Of a stretch of 44,050 nucleotides of DNA, positions 1-8,705 are shown piece by piece. The notes under the pieces were generated by a model, which saw only the letters and a program-made list of their open reading frames with translations, ran no database searches and was not told the DNA's origin. The position numbers were made by a program, and so were the translations under genes. Source of the DNA: a virus. The stretch covers positions 1 through 44,050 of IMG/VR virus record IMGVR_UViG_3300012936_000036; one strand, written 5' to 3'. Numbering within the stretch: the first letter of the stretch is position 1; every line of letters starts with the position of its first letter.

Positions 1-365
1 TCTCTATATGTTAATACATTGCTTGTAAAAAATAGATCAAAGTTATTAAAATATCTCCACCAATTGGTTATATCTCTTGTAACCAACATGTCAACATCCA
101 TAACAATAGTTTTACTATAGGGGCTTAAATCAAAAATTTTATATCTATTTCTAAATTTTATTTGCTCATTAATACAATCATCTTGTGGAATAGGAATAAT
201 GTGATCAAATAATACTTTGTATTTTTGTGGTACATTATCATTTGTAATCAAACTTATTGATTGATTTTTATTAAATTTATGTATGCTTACAGCTAATATA
301 CATGCTTGTTGCACATAATTTGTTTTACTATTATTTTGTGCTACAAAACAAAATCCTTTACTCAT
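1..365 (-). CDS. Glycosyltransferase-like protein, partial (C-terminus beyond window)
   Basis: The visible 121 residues start at an ATG whose complement lies at 363-365, and the frame stays open to the window edge. The N-terminus (MSKGFCFVAQNNSKTNYVQQ) is clearly related to that of the next gene upstream (MTNGVLLFAHNNQKIDYVKQ). The stretch KTIVMDVDMLV carries a D90-V-D92 motif at the position of the neighbour's DTD. DxD binds metal and nucleotide-sugar in GT-A fold glycosyltransferases. The start overlaps the upstream gene's end by 8 nt, so the two are translated together. I infer a sugar transferase acting on a phage or host target; the substrate cannot be told from the sequence. Confidence 0.72.
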   Translation of the reverse strand, partial: MSKGFCFVAQNNSKTNYVQQACILAVSIHKFNKNQSISLITNDNVPQKYKVLFDHIIPIPQDDCINEQIKFRNRYKIFDLSPYSKTIVMDVDMLVTRDITNWWRYFNNFDLFFTSNVLTYR

Positions 366-1191
366 TTGCTAACACCTTATCTAATTGTGATGACAATGCA
401 AATTTATTCATAATATGAATGTTAACATTTTCGATTGAACAAATAGTATCAGCTTTCAAATGATCAGTTGTCATTATTTGCATTTTGTACTTTTCATCTT
501 TTATATCTAACAAAATATCTTTATCAGTAGTAAAAAATAGAGAACAAGGTAAATCCTGTTGCGGGTTATCTAAAACATGTAAAGCTATAGCAAAAGCATA
601 ATCATTCCGATAATTTTTTCCTTCTATTTGATATTGTAACCTATAAAAACTCCAATTATCTTTAATATGTTTTATTAAATTAAAAATAAGTTTTGACATT
701 TTATTTTTTGTAAAATAAAACACAGTTGCCCAATACATATCTATTGTAGAATCACTTACACGTTGTATTGTAGTGTCATTCCTGTTAGGATTGCAATCTA
801 TAACTTTTTTATTAATTTTAAAATTATTATTGTCAAAACAATACAGTAATTTTTTATTTCCTACAAAAAAATCTGTATCCATTACTATTGTATTTTGAAA
901 TGGCGTAATATCATATGCTTCACATCTTGTAAAATTATTCCAAGGCAATGACTCTGAATGAGTACCGTTAGAAAAACGTCTATGTTGATTTGTTTTATAA
1001 GAATTATCGATTACTATATCAATATACTTTTCATAGTATGCGAACTTTTTGTTCAGATAGCCTTTGGAATCTGTTGCAAGTGCAACAGGTAAATTTAAAT
1101 GCTTTTTAATTTTTTTTGCACAATATATTGCTTGTTTTACATAATCTATTTTTTGATTATTATGTGCAAAAAGTAATACACCATTAGTCAT
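358..1191 (-). CDS. Glycosyltransferase-like protein (GT-A fold, DxD)
   Basis: 277 residues. An N-terminal beta-strand/helix unit (GVLLFAHNN then an amphipathic helix) is followed by PVALATDS and then NTIVMDTDFFVGN, with D105-T-D107. This order matches GT-A (GT8-like) nucleotide-sugar transferases, in which DxD coordinates a divalent metal. The C-terminal half is Asn/Lys/Tyr-rich and not recognised. It overlaps the genes on both sides by 8 nt and is a paralogue of the partial gene downstream. A consensus sigma70 promoter upstream of the operon (1539-1567) suggests early expression, unlike the late fibre genes next door. Modification of host surface glycans, DNA or virion proteins are all possible. 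Family-level confidence is moderate and the substrate is unknown. Confidence 0.7.
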   Translation of the reverse strand: MTNGVLLFAHNNQKIDYVKQAIYCAKKIKKHLNLPVALATDSKGYLNKKFAYYEKYIDIVIDNSYKTNQHRRFSNGTHSESLPWNNFTRCEAYDITPFQNTIVMDTDFFVGNKKLLYCFDNNNFKINKKVIDCNPNRNDTTIQRVSDSTIDMYWATVFYFTKNKMSKLIFNLIKHIKDNWSFYRLQYQIEGKNYRNDYAFAIALHVLDNPQQDLPCSLFFTTDKDILLDIKDEKYKMQIMTTDHLKADTICSIENVNIHIMNKFALSSQLDKVLANE

Positions 1192-1513
1192 TCAGTATTT
1201 TCTCTACGCTTCTTTTTGCCTTTATTTTTTTATATTCTTGATTGTAATCAAGTAATGCTTCTTCGTACACAATTTTAATCTTAGAATAGAAATCTTGCAT
1301 GTCAATTTCAACTGGTAATAAATTATCATCTAAAATTATATCTAATTTAGAAGTAGATGTGTATGTAAGAAGTTCTGGTGTAATTGTAAACTTTCCACCG
1401 TTGTAAAAGAAAAGGGTGCTTTCAAGGAATTTTTCTTGTAATAATCTTTTCTGATTATTAATAGTTGTCATATATTGAGAAAAATCAAGTGCTTGTTGTA
1501 GTCTCTTATCCAT
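1184..1513 (-). CDS. Conserved-looking hypothetical protein, 109 aa
   Basis: First gene of the small accessory operon. It is 109 residues, charged, with an N-terminal helix (DKRLQQALDFSQYM), a central beta-rich part (LFFYNGGKFTITPELLTY) and a long C-terminal helix rich in Lys/Glu. No signal peptide or membrane segment is visible. The start is preceded by AGGAG seven nt upstream on the minus strand. It lies 8 nt into the glycosyltransferase gene and about 26 nt below a TTGACA-17-TATAAT promoter. I do not recognise the family. Its position suggests it works with the transferases or is another early-expressed accessory protein. Confidence 0.7.
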   Translation of the reverse strand: MDKRLQQALDFSQYMTTINNQKRLLQEKFLESTLFFYNGGKFTITPELLTYTSTSKLDIILDDNLLPVEIDMQDFYSKIKIVYEEALLDYNQEYKKIKAKRSVEKILND

Positions 1514-1538
1514 ACATTCTCCTATAGCGTATAGTAAG

Positions 1539-1567
1539 ATTATACAATAAAACTAACTATTTGTCAA
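1539..1567 (-). promoter_or_regulatory. Consensus sigma70-type (early) promoter for the glycosyltransferase operon
   Basis: On the minus strand TTGACA (1567-1562) and TATAAT (1544-1539) are perfect consensus boxes separated by exactly 17 bp. The 109-aa gene starts 26 nt downstream. Host sigma70-RNA polymerase should read it without phage factors, so the operon is probably early. Confidence 0.82.
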
Positions 1568-1572
1568 GTATT

Positions 1573-2526
1573 TTATGAACCTGCACTAAATTCAGTGTTA
1601 GTTGTTGTGCTAAAGGTGGGTGCAACAACATTTGACCCTGTCGCGGCAAACTTTTGTATGTTAGAAGATAAAGTACCATTTACAGATTCGTCTTCTCCTG
1701 GACCTGGCTTATATCCAGGTTGTTGGTCGCCAACGTCTGCATCGATTACTCTAATTCTTATCTGTAATGTAGTCGAACTAGAATTCTTTTTAGCATCAAT
1801 GACTACATTGTTTTCTGTATAAACACCTGCACCTACATCTTGTATGAATACTTGTTGATATGATGTAGTCATATCATACCATCCTAATCCTGCACTAGTA
1901 CCACCAGAACCAGTTTGAGTTGCTGTAGTGTGGTTGAAAATTACAGTACCCATAGTAGATAAAAGTGTTGACCAAGTATTACTCTTTGAACCACTTTGGC
2001 CTGTTAATGATAAACTAATTCTAATATCACTTCCGGTATTGAAGTAGTGCCTTGCATTATTTGCATTACTAAAATCACATGTAAAAATGTGTTGTATTTC
2101 GTTTGACCAATTTGTAGTTCTTGTTGAACCGTCAATAACGTCTAAGGTTCCTTGAGTTGGATCTATCAAAAACTTATTTGTAGTAATCAATGTGACAGCG
2201 GCATCATAATCATTATAACCACCATCTGTAGTCGATAATGAAGATGTAGTACTGCCGGTTGCATCAGCACCAATAACATTTCCTACAGCTATGTTAGCAA
2301 TACTTGCATCACTACCACTTTGATGGTTATTTGCTTTATTGATATCTGTACGCAATTCGTCCATTTGCGTTGCTGTAACTACACTGCCAGCTAAAACAGT
2401 TGAACTGGCAAGTGTTTGTCCATAACCATTTTGACCAGTACCAGTACCCATAATGGTGTTTACTCTACTCTGTAAATCATTATATTGAGCTGCTTGAATG
2501 CTATCGCCGGTATTTACTGTTGCCAT
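1573..2526 (-). CDS. Putative virion structural / fibre-associated protein
   Basis: 317 residues, rich in Ser, Thr, Gly and Asn, typical of phage fibre-like proteins. The N-terminus holds two related segments of the form TGDSIQAAQYNDLQSRVN and AGSVVTATQMDELRTDIN, which look like a repeated short helix. The rest is predicted beta-rich with no catalytic motif. It is the last gene of the late tail block and has its own GATAAATA late promoter, with AAGGA ahead of the ATG. I cannot assign it to a T4 protein. A fibre tip, decoration or neck-associated role is inferred from composition and position. Confidence 0.68.
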   Translation of the reverse strand: MATVNTGDSIQAAQYNDLQSRVNTIMGTGTGQNGYGQTLASSTVLAGSVVTATQMDELRTDINKANNHQSGSDASIANIAVGNVIGADATGSTTSSLSTTDGGYNDYDAAVTLITTNKFLIDPTQGTLDVIDGSTRTTNWSNEIQHIFTCDFSNANNARHYFNTGSDIRISLSLTGQSGSKSNTWSTLLSTMGTVIFNHTTATQTGSGGTSAGLGWYDMTTSYQQVFIQDVGAGVYTENNVVIDAKKNSSSTTLQIRIRVIDADVGDQQPGYKPGPGEDESVNGTLSSNIQKFAATGSNVVAPTFSTTTNTEFSAGS

Positions 2527-2554
2527 TGGTAATCCTTTTTATACGTATATAATC

Positions 2555-2562
2555 TATTTATC
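2555..2562 (-). promoter_or_regulatory. T4-type late promoter (GATAAATA) for the 317-aa structural gene
   Basis: GATAAATA on the minus strand, 29 nt upstream of the ATG at 2526 and touching the stop codon of the preceding gene. It matches the NATAAATA late element recognised by gp55-type sigma in T4 relatives. The same 8-mer recurs ahead of other late genes here. Confidence 0.72.
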
Positions 2563-4070
2563 TACACAGCAATCTCAATTAGACGTATTCCGGTGTCCTC
2601 AGAATCCTCTAAACTTTTACCAACTACACATAAAGTACTTGGCATTGAACTATCTGATCGTAAACCTGTTGCAGTGCCTGGTGTTGGACCTGTTACAACT
2701 ATATCACCTTTTTTAATTGGTCCTTCTACTTTACAAGGTACCCTACCTCTAAGTGCTATAGCTACGCCATCGATTTCGCTATTCATTAAGTGTGCAGGAT
2801 CTGTTGATACAACTCCTGCTAATTTATAATCACAAAATGTTTTACATTCTGTTACCTCAGCATCTCCTCCAAAAACTAATACAGTACCTGGTTCATAATC
2901 TTTGTCTGCTGTGTATTTTTCTGCCAAGTCAGCATATCTTGCCTGTGTTGCAATACCATGAAATACTTGTGCATATAAATCACCTGAACTATTTCTTGCG
3001 GCTATAGTATTTGCAGTTGCTGATGTACTTGCTGATCTGCTTGTGCCAGCAACTTCTAAAGTCTGTGCTGACGTAGCACTACCACTAAAGGTTGTTGCAA
3101 ACATAGTTCCAAAACCATGTGTTGTGCTACCAATATTTGTTACGTTTGTTCCTGTAAATGCTGACAAATTATCATATCCAGGAAGTAAAGCTCCTGATTC
3201 AATTCTTAAAGGCATCTTTTGTGCGGCAGAACCGTCTTGAACTTGTACAAAAATCTGTTGTCCTTGTTCATTAGCAATTAAGCCTTTATCATCGTCAACT
3301 ATTTTAACAACTAAATCGTTTGAATTACCTACTGTAAACCCAAAATCGCTGAAGTTAACTGTAGAATCAAATGATGCTGTGCCTGCTTGAACAAAATTAC
3401 TTGCACTTACACCGCCCAACTTATCTGCGTTAGATGCTGTACCAAAAAATCTGTGACTAGTGCTTGTTACACCGCCTGTGCTATTAATTGTATTTTTTAG
3501 CGTTACACCTTGTCTTATTACGTCAAAACCTGGATAACTTGCAGCATCTTCAGTGCCAATAGTAAACTGAATACTACTTACAATATGTATAACTTCGTCA
3601 TTAATAATACTTACAATGACAGCCCTTGCAACACCTGTGTTGTCTCTTATTGTTCTACTTTGAAATTGTGTTACGCTGTCGCCTGCTCCTTGGGGACCAA
3701 CTAGGATAAAACTTGTTCCGTTATAGGCGTATAATTGTTCGTTATTTGTATCCCACCAAAAGTCACCTTCAGAAAGTCCTGCTGGACTTGTTGCACTGAT
3801 TTCTGCACCACCTGTAGTTCTCCACTTAGTGCCATCATAAAATTTTAATTTACTATTTGCTGTATCAAACCATACTTGTCCACCGATTGGTTTTGGAGGT
3901 TGATTTGCCCCAGCAAAATTTTCTAGCAAAAATACAAAATTTTCGTTTTGTATTTCACCATATCCTGCATAATTTTTTCCTACAAGTTTTAGATCTGTAG
4001 TTTGGTCTAATGTACCATCTTCAACTACAGTAAGCTGACTTGTATCAAATTTGTTAATAGTATACGCCAT
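2562..4070 (-). CDS. Tail fibre protein with shared N-terminal module and distinct C-terminal domain
   Basis: 502 residues. Residues 1-130 form the module shared with the next two genes: a DG(T/I)xDQTTDLxLxGKNY start, GYGEIQNENFVFLLENFA, a GGQVWFDT block and a GDFWWDTNNEQLYAYNGT block ending LVGPQ. The middle is beta-rich and low in complexity. The last 125 residues (from ADLAEKYTADKDYEPGTVLV to the C-terminus) form a compact domain often seen at the tips of marine phage fibres, containing KLAGVVSTDPAHLMN. I infer a fibre or fibre-tip protein in which the N-terminal module docks and the C-terminal domain may bind host or fold the trimer. Late promoter at 4092-4099; AGGGG ribosome site. Confidence 0.8.
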   Translation of the reverse strand: MAYTINKFDTSQLTVVEDGTLDQTTDLKLVGKNYAGYGEIQNENFVFLLENFAGANQPPKPIGGQVWFDTANSKLKFYDGTKWRTTGGAEISATSPAGLSEGDFWWDTNNEQLYAYNGTSFILVGPQGAGDSVTQFQSRTIRDNTGVARAVIVSIINDEVIHIVSSIQFTIGTEDAASYPGFDVIRQGVTLKNTINSTGGVTSTSHRFFGTASNADKLGGVSASNFVQAGTASFDSTVNFSDFGFTVGNSNDLVVKIVDDDKGLIANEQGQQIFVQVQDGSAAQKMPLRIESGALLPGYDNLSAFTGTNVTNIGSTTHGFGTMFATTFSGSATSAQTLEVAGTSRSASTSATANTIAARNSSGDLYAQVFHGIATQARYADLAEKYTADKDYEPGTVLVFGGDAEVTECKTFCDYKLAGVVSTDPAHLMNSEIDGVAIALRGRVPCKVEGPIKKGDIVVTGPTPGTATGLRSDSSMPSTLCVVGKSLEDSEDTGIRLIEIAV

Positions 4071-4091
4071 TTATTACCCCTATTATAAGTT

Positions 4092-4099
4092 TATTTATC
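4092..4099 (-). promoter_or_regulatory. T4-type late promoter (GATAAATA) for the 502-aa fibre gene
   Basis: GATAAATA on the minus strand, 22 nt upstream of the ATG at 4070, in the 36-bp gap between two fibre genes. Same 8-mer as the other late promoters. Confidence 0.72.
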
Positions 4100-4106
4100 G
4101 CAAATC

Positions 4107-6047
4107 CTAAGTTACCGTCACCTGTGTTCTTGTTCCTAGACTGTAGGTCCATGTACCAGCTACGTTAGTATATTCGTAAATATATCGTGTTGCAGTAAGA
4201 CTTACAGCACCGCTGGCAGCATTGCTAGCCGCAATATCTTGTAATACGCTTTCTGAGCCTGTATCTGCAGCATCTCTAACAGAAACTACAGATTTCTGTA
4301 AAACAGAACTACTGCCTGTAGACACAGTAATATTAATTCCTGACACTGTACTGTTACTATATGATGTAGCTAAAACTTTTGCTACAGTGCCGTTTTCTGT
4401 TGTATTTGCCGCCCTTAATAATTGTAAAATATTTTTAATACTTGTGTAAGGTCCGTCGTTAGTTAAAATATCATCTGGATCTGATAAACCAGTAACGTCA
4501 ATTGGCACAATCAAAGAACTAGCAGAAATTTGGATATCTACATAGGATTTATTTGCCGCATCTGCTCCTCCTGTAGGAGTTGCTACATCAGTAATTTTAT
4601 TATTATTAAAACTTGTATCGCCAGCGGCATCAATTGTTAATCCTGCGCCTCCTACCCTACTTATAGTTTGCCCGTCTAATTTAATATTATCAATAGTAAT
4701 TTCACCAAGTGTACCAATGTTAACCAAACCTGTAGCAGTTGTTACACTAGGTGATAATTCTGTGGCTGTCAATATAGTATTACCAGCAATTTTATATCCT
4801 GGATTTGCGTTATTATCGCCCTGTGCTAAATCTATATTCTGATTACTTGTCCAAGAACTGGTAGACTGCTTCCAAGTAAAATCTTTTGAACCTCCAGAAC
4901 TTCTAACAATAATTCCTGCATCATCTATAGCAGTGTCATCACCTTCTGTACTATCATCAAGTAATCCAAGTTCAATATTTTTATCTTCTACACGTAGAGT
5001 AGATGTGTTAATGAATGTTGAATCACCTGCTACTGTTAAATTTCCTTGTACTTTTACATCGCCACTAACATCTAGTGTTGCACTAGGATTTGTTGTAAAT
5101 ATACCAACACGCTGTTCGCTTGCATCTGCATAAAAAGCATTTAAGAAACTACTACCTGTACGCACTCGTACAGCTAAATCTGCGTTACTTTGTTGTGTTT
5201 CAAGAATTGTTGTGGTACCTGAAACTTTTAATATTCCAAATTCTGTATCACCAACGCCAACACTTAAACCTGCACTGTTCTTAATTCTTATACTTCCAGT
5301 AGTTGCTCCGTTTCCGTCAGTAGGTAAAAAGTTTTCCGACGCTCTCTCATTGCCTGCGTCATCAACTAATTTTTTTGCTTTTTCTGCTGTGCCTCTCCAC
5401 CAAAAACCACTTGTAGCAGTTTCCAAACTAGTGTCAGCAATGTTAAATCCTTTAAATAATTTTTGTCTTTTTGGTGTGAACGTATCATTTGGATCTACAC
5501 TGAGTCCTGGAATAGCAAAATCTGTTGGAATAATAAAAGTTTCTGGTGAATATATACCAACTAGTGTGCCACCTAAAAATAATTTCAAAATTGTTCTTTG
5601 TACATCAGTAGTATCTAATTGACTTGCAGTCTCAAAACCAGTTTTGCCTTGTCCAGCACTATATGTCGGTCCTACTAATACTAAATCAGTTCCGTCAAAA
5701 AGATACAATTTATTGTTAAGATTATCAATCCAAATATCACCGGTCGTTAAATTACTAGGCTGTGTACTGCTTACAATTGATCCAGAGGCTGCTCTAAATG
5801 TTAACCCATCATAAACTTTTAATCTTGTGTCTTGTTTATCAAACCATATTTGCCCTACCATAGGATTGGTTGGTTGCGATGTGCTTGCAAAATTTTCTAA
5901 TAATTTAATAAAATTTTCATTAAAGTATTCTCCAAATCCCTTATAATTTTTTCCTATCAAAGTCAAGTCAGTAGTAGTCTGATCAATAATACCGTCTGTT
6001 AAGTCAATTAAAAGTTCGCCGTCTGTTCTATTGATTCTATAACTCAT
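4107..6047 (-). CDS. Tail fibre protein (long, trimeric-fibre type)
   Basis: 646 residues. Residues 1-130 carry the shared adapter module (DGIIDQTTTDLTLIGKNYKG, GEYFNENFIKLLENFA, GQIWFDKQDTRLKVYDG, GDIWIDNLNNKLYLFDGT, LVGP). The centre is a long beta-structured shaft with repeats like DVSGDVKVQGNLTVAGDSTF and an ELGLLDDSTEGDDTAIDDAG block found in many phage fibre and chaperone-type proteins. Near residue 495 is KITDVATPTGGADAANKSYV, a motif typical of trimeric fibre shafts. The C-terminus (IKNILQLLRAAN onward) is a separate domain, unlike those of its two paralogues. It overlaps the preceding fibre gene as TAATG, so translation is coupled. I infer a host-contacting fibre; the receptor is unknown. 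Confidence 0.82.
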   Translation of the reverse strand: MSYRINRTDGELLIDLTDGIIDQTTTDLTLIGKNYKGFGEYFNENFIKLLENFASTSQPTNPMVGQIWFDKQDTRLKVYDGLTFRAASGSIVSSTQPSNLTTGDIWIDNLNNKLYLFDGTDLVLVGPTYSAGQGKTGFETASQLDTTDVQRTILKLFLGGTLVGIYSPETFIIPTDFAIPGLSVDPNDTFTPKRQKLFKGFNIADTSLETATSGFWWRGTAEKAKKLVDDAGNERASENFLPTDGNGATTGSIRIKNSAGLSVGVGDTEFGILKVSGTTTILETQQSNADLAVRVRTGSSFLNAFYADASEQRVGIFTTNPSATLDVSGDVKVQGNLTVAGDSTFINTSTLRVEDKNIELGLLDDSTEGDDTAIDDAGIIVRSSGGSKDFTWKQSTSSWTSNQNIDLAQGDNNANPGYKIAGNTILTATELSPSVTTATGLVNIGTLGEITIDNIKLDGQTISRVGGAGLTIDAAGDTSFNNNKITDVATPTGGADAANKSYVDIQISASSLIVPIDVTGLSDPDDILTNDGPYTSIKNILQLLRAANTTENGTVAKVLATSYSNSTVSGINITVSTGSSSVLQKSVVSVRDAADTGSESVLQDIAASNAASGAVSLTATRYIYEYTNVAGTWTYSLGTRTQVTVT

Positions 6048-8062
6048 TAACTTGCCCCTGCGTAAATAATATAATTAAGTGTCATATACGGATTCATAAC
6101 ATTCATAGCTGTACCTAAAGTATCATTTGTTAATACTCCGCCACTATCAGGTAACGCTTGTCCTGCACCTGTAGCATTTGGTGCATCGTATATAATAGCT
6201 TCATTATCGTTTGGTGTTCCTGATACATCTCTAACCACATAATATTGATCTCCACTATCGCCGCGTAAATCGTGTTTGTGTTCAGGTAAATTCGTAACCT
6301 GTATGTTTACACTTTCAGCACCGTTTTTAGCTCCAAGCACATCTGCGGCAATATCTGTTACATTGTTAGCAGAAGCACCTCCCATATCATCTTTTCCTAA
6401 TGGGAATCGTCCTCTTAAATCAGGCACTGCAAAAAATCCTTCTGCAGGATTTGCTTTATAGGTTGTGCCAATTACAGCATACAATTGAGTGTAAGCGGCT
6501 CTAGATATTTCAGAACCATCACAAATTAACCAACCTGCTGGAGCACTGGCACCTGCGAAAGGTGCAATAAGTCCTATTGGCGTGGTTGGTACTGCATTTA
6601 GGAGACTTTGTACACTAATTTTTTTAAGTCCTGTATCTCCACTTGTTCTATTTAAAATTAATTCATCGTCACCAAATGATGACGATACGCTTGATTTTCC
6701 TGCAATAATTTGGTTACTTATTGTTGTTGAAAAAGTTTTTAAAGAACCACCAACTTGTCCGTCAAAAATAATATCCTCTGCAGATACATCTCCTGTAACT
6801 CTAAAAGTTGTAGCAGAAGTTAATTTATCCGCAGACCCTGCTCTACCACTAACAGTTCCGCTTACATTTCCTGTAAGGTTTCCTACAAAAGTAGTTGCGT
6901 ACATGTTTGCGTATTTTGTATCTGTAGAACCTATATTTCTTAAATTATTTTGTTCAGGTAAAATGTTTCTTGTAGTAACATTACCTAAAACTTCTAAATT
7001 ACCACCAATGTTTACATCTTGTGCAACACCCAATCCACCTGCTGTTCGTATAGCACCTGTGCTTAAACTTGTGCTATTTGTTGTATCTGTGTTTCTTATC
7101 ACTCCACTTGCAAGTATATTTCCTGTAACATCAAGTGCTTCGTCTGGTGCTATATTGTTTACTCCTAGACGTAAATTACTATCTACTCGCAGAATTGTTT
7201 TTAGAACTCCATCATTCTTAACTTTGAAGTCCATACTTGAACCTGCAATATTATGCTGGAATACACCTGCATTTCCAACAACACCTATGTTCATTTCAGC
7301 ATTGATGCCGTAATTTATACCACCGTTATTTTGAACATTAATAGGAAAAGCTGTTGTACTAGAAGTATCACTTCTTAAAAAATTTCCTGCTGCTACAGTA
7401 TTCCCTGCAACAATCAAATTTTCTGCTTTCTCTGCTGTACCAACATATTTAGGAGCACCGTCACCAGTAATGTTGTTTACACTCAAATTTAATCCTGGCA
7501 CTATTGTTGTAAAGCCAGGGATTTTTATTTTAGGAGTAAAATTGTCGGCTGCTATGATTGCTACGGGTTTTGCTGATATATCAATTTGTAAAACATTGTA
7601 ACTTAAATCATCTGTTCCAGTAATAACTTGAGGTGATGCACCTGTAATCAAACCATCACTAAAATCTGGACCTACTAAAACCCAACCACTTCCTGTGTAA
7701 AGATATAGTTGCTGATTGTCAGTATCTACCCATAAATCGCCTGTCAAACTTTGTGATGCTTGTGGTGCAGTAGTTGCTTTTTTCAATCCTCCGGAAGGCA
7801 CCCAATTTGTTCCGTCATAAACTTTTAGTTGTTCTACACCCGGTGTAGAATCATACCACAACTGTCCTTCAACAGGTGTGCCTGGCTCTGTTGCACTTGC
7901 AAAATTTTCTAATACATGTAAAAAGTTTTCTGCAATCGCACTTCCATATGCTGTCGTATTTTTTCCGGGCAACTTTAATGAAGTTTCTTGATTGATTGTA
8001 TTATCTTCAATAGTAATAGTGCCTTTGTTAGCTTGATCTGTATATGGTATAGTATATGCCAT
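6047..8062 (-). CDS. Tail fibre protein with C-terminal tail-collar (gp12-like) domain
   Basis: 671 residues. The N-terminal module is shared with its two paralogues (DNTINQETSLKLPGKNTTAYG, ENFLHVLENFA, GQLWYDS, GDLWVDTDNQQLYLYTGS, LVGPDF). A beta-rich shaft with DVTGNILASGVIRN-type repeats follows. Residues from about 497 form a phage tail-collar domain: PIGLIAPFAGASAPAGWLIC, then DGSEISRAAYTQLYAVIG, PDLRGRFPLGKDD and LPEHKHDL. The H-x-H near residue 593 parallels the metal-binding histidines in the gp12 collar. In T4, gp12 short tail fibres bind irreversibly to the cell surface, so this may be the functional short-fibre counterpart. Overlaps the next gene as TAATG. Confidence 0.87.
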   Translation of the reverse strand: MAYTIPYTDQANKGTITIEDNTINQETSLKLPGKNTTAYGSAIAENFLHVLENFASATEPGTPVEGQLWYDSTPGVEQLKVYDGTNWVPSGGLKKATTAPQASQSLTGDLWVDTDNQQLYLYTGSGWVLVGPDFSDGLITGASPQVITGTDDLSYNVLQIDISAKPVAIIAADNFTPKIKIPGFTTIVPGLNLSVNNITGDGAPKYVGTAEKAENLIVAGNTVAAGNFLRSDTSSTTAFPINVQNNGGINYGINAEMNIGVVGNAGVFQHNIAGSSMDFKVKNDGVLKTILRVDSNLRLGVNNIAPDEALDVTGNILASGVIRNTDTTNSTSLSTGAIRTAGGLGVAQDVNIGGNLEVLGNVTTRNILPEQNNLRNIGSTDTKYANMYATTFVGNLTGNVSGTVSGRAGSADKLTSATTFRVTGDVSAEDIIFDGQVGGSLKTFSTTISNQIIAGKSSVSSSFGDDELILNRTSGDTGLKKISVQSLLNAVPTTPIGLIAPFAGASAPAGWLICDGSEISRAAYTQLYAVIGTTYKANPAEGFFAVPDLRGRFPLGKDDMGGASANNVTDIAADVLGAKNGAESVNIQVTNLPEHKHDLRGDSGDQYYVVRDVSGTPNDNEAIIYDAPNATGAGQALPDSGGVLTNDTLGTAMNVMNPYMTLNYIIYAGAS

Positions 8063-8065
8063 TTA

Positions 8066-8680
8066 TTATTCCTCAGCTAAACCAGAAAGACTTTGTACTC
8101 TTACTGTATAATCTATCTGTATAAGTCTATTCAAACTTTTTTGTACAGGATGGAAAATGACATGTGTCAATAAATCGCCTGTTCCGTCTGGATTCCAACT
8201 TTTTAATCCTAGTTCATCAAATACATACAAACTAGCCGCACTAGATGCAGTATCAAATGCATCTTGTCCGCTTGGCTCACCGTAATCTAAAAGACAAGTT
8301 ACCAGCACATCTGTATAATTTGTACCACTTACATGTCTTATATCAATTTTGTTTCTAACAGGATCAAGATTGTTTATAGATCTATCATCTACAACCTTAG
8401 TATACGTTTGATTATAAAGGCTTGCATTAGTGCCTGTAGAATTAGGTGTTAGATATGTAATTATACCTGTAGGATCAACACTTGTTCCACCGTTACCAAA
8501 GCTCATTTCATATATCCAGCCTTGTCCTTGGTTTGCAATACTTCTAGCCAAAGCAACACTCATATTTTCATAATGAATAGCATTGCGTTTGTTTATAAGC
8601 ACTTCTTTGGTATCAGGGTCAAAGATCTTAATATGACCTTGAATTAGTACACCATTTCTTTCTTTTAATACATCTGTCAT
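8066..8680 (-). CDS. Putative baseplate/fibre-linker structural protein
   Basis: 204 residues, mostly beta-strand by composition, with no signal peptide or membrane segment. Notable stretches are GVLIQGHIKIFDPDTKEVLI near the N-terminus, NMSVALARSIANQGQGWIYE and a C-terminal HPVQKSLNRLIQIDYTVRVQ. It sits between the giant structural gene and the fibre triplet, 3 nt ahead of the collar-domain fibre, with its own late promoter. Position suggests a role joining fibres to the baseplate, as gp9, gp10 or gp11 do in T4, but I see no sequence signature for any of these and leave it unnamed. Confidence 0.7.
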   Translation of the reverse strand: MTDVLKERNGVLIQGHIKIFDPDTKEVLINKRNAIHYENMSVALARSIANQGQGWIYEMSFGNGGTSVDPTGIITYLTPNSTGTNASLYNQTYTKVVDDRSINNLDPVRNKIDIRHVSGTNYTDVLVTCLLDYGEPSGQDAFDTASSAASLYVFDELGLKSWNPDGTGDLLTHVIFHPVQKSLNRLIQIDYTVRVQSLSGLAEE

Positions 8681-8697
8681 TTTATATCCTACATTGT

Positions 8698-8705
8698 TAT
8701 TTATC
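8698..8705 (-). promoter_or_regulatory. T4-type late promoter (GATAAATA) overlapping the giant gene's stop codon
   Basis: GATAAATA on the minus strand, 18 nt upstream of the ATG at 8680. It overlaps the stop codon (8701-8703) of the 5308-aa gene. It gives the fibre genes their own late start after a 16-kb gene. Confidence 0.72.

Noticed and set aside
5212-7313. Long plus-strand ORFs (136 and 243 codons) opposite the fibre genes
   Set aside because: They mirror the Ser/Thr/Val-rich fibre frames on the other strand and lack ribosome sites. They are shadows.
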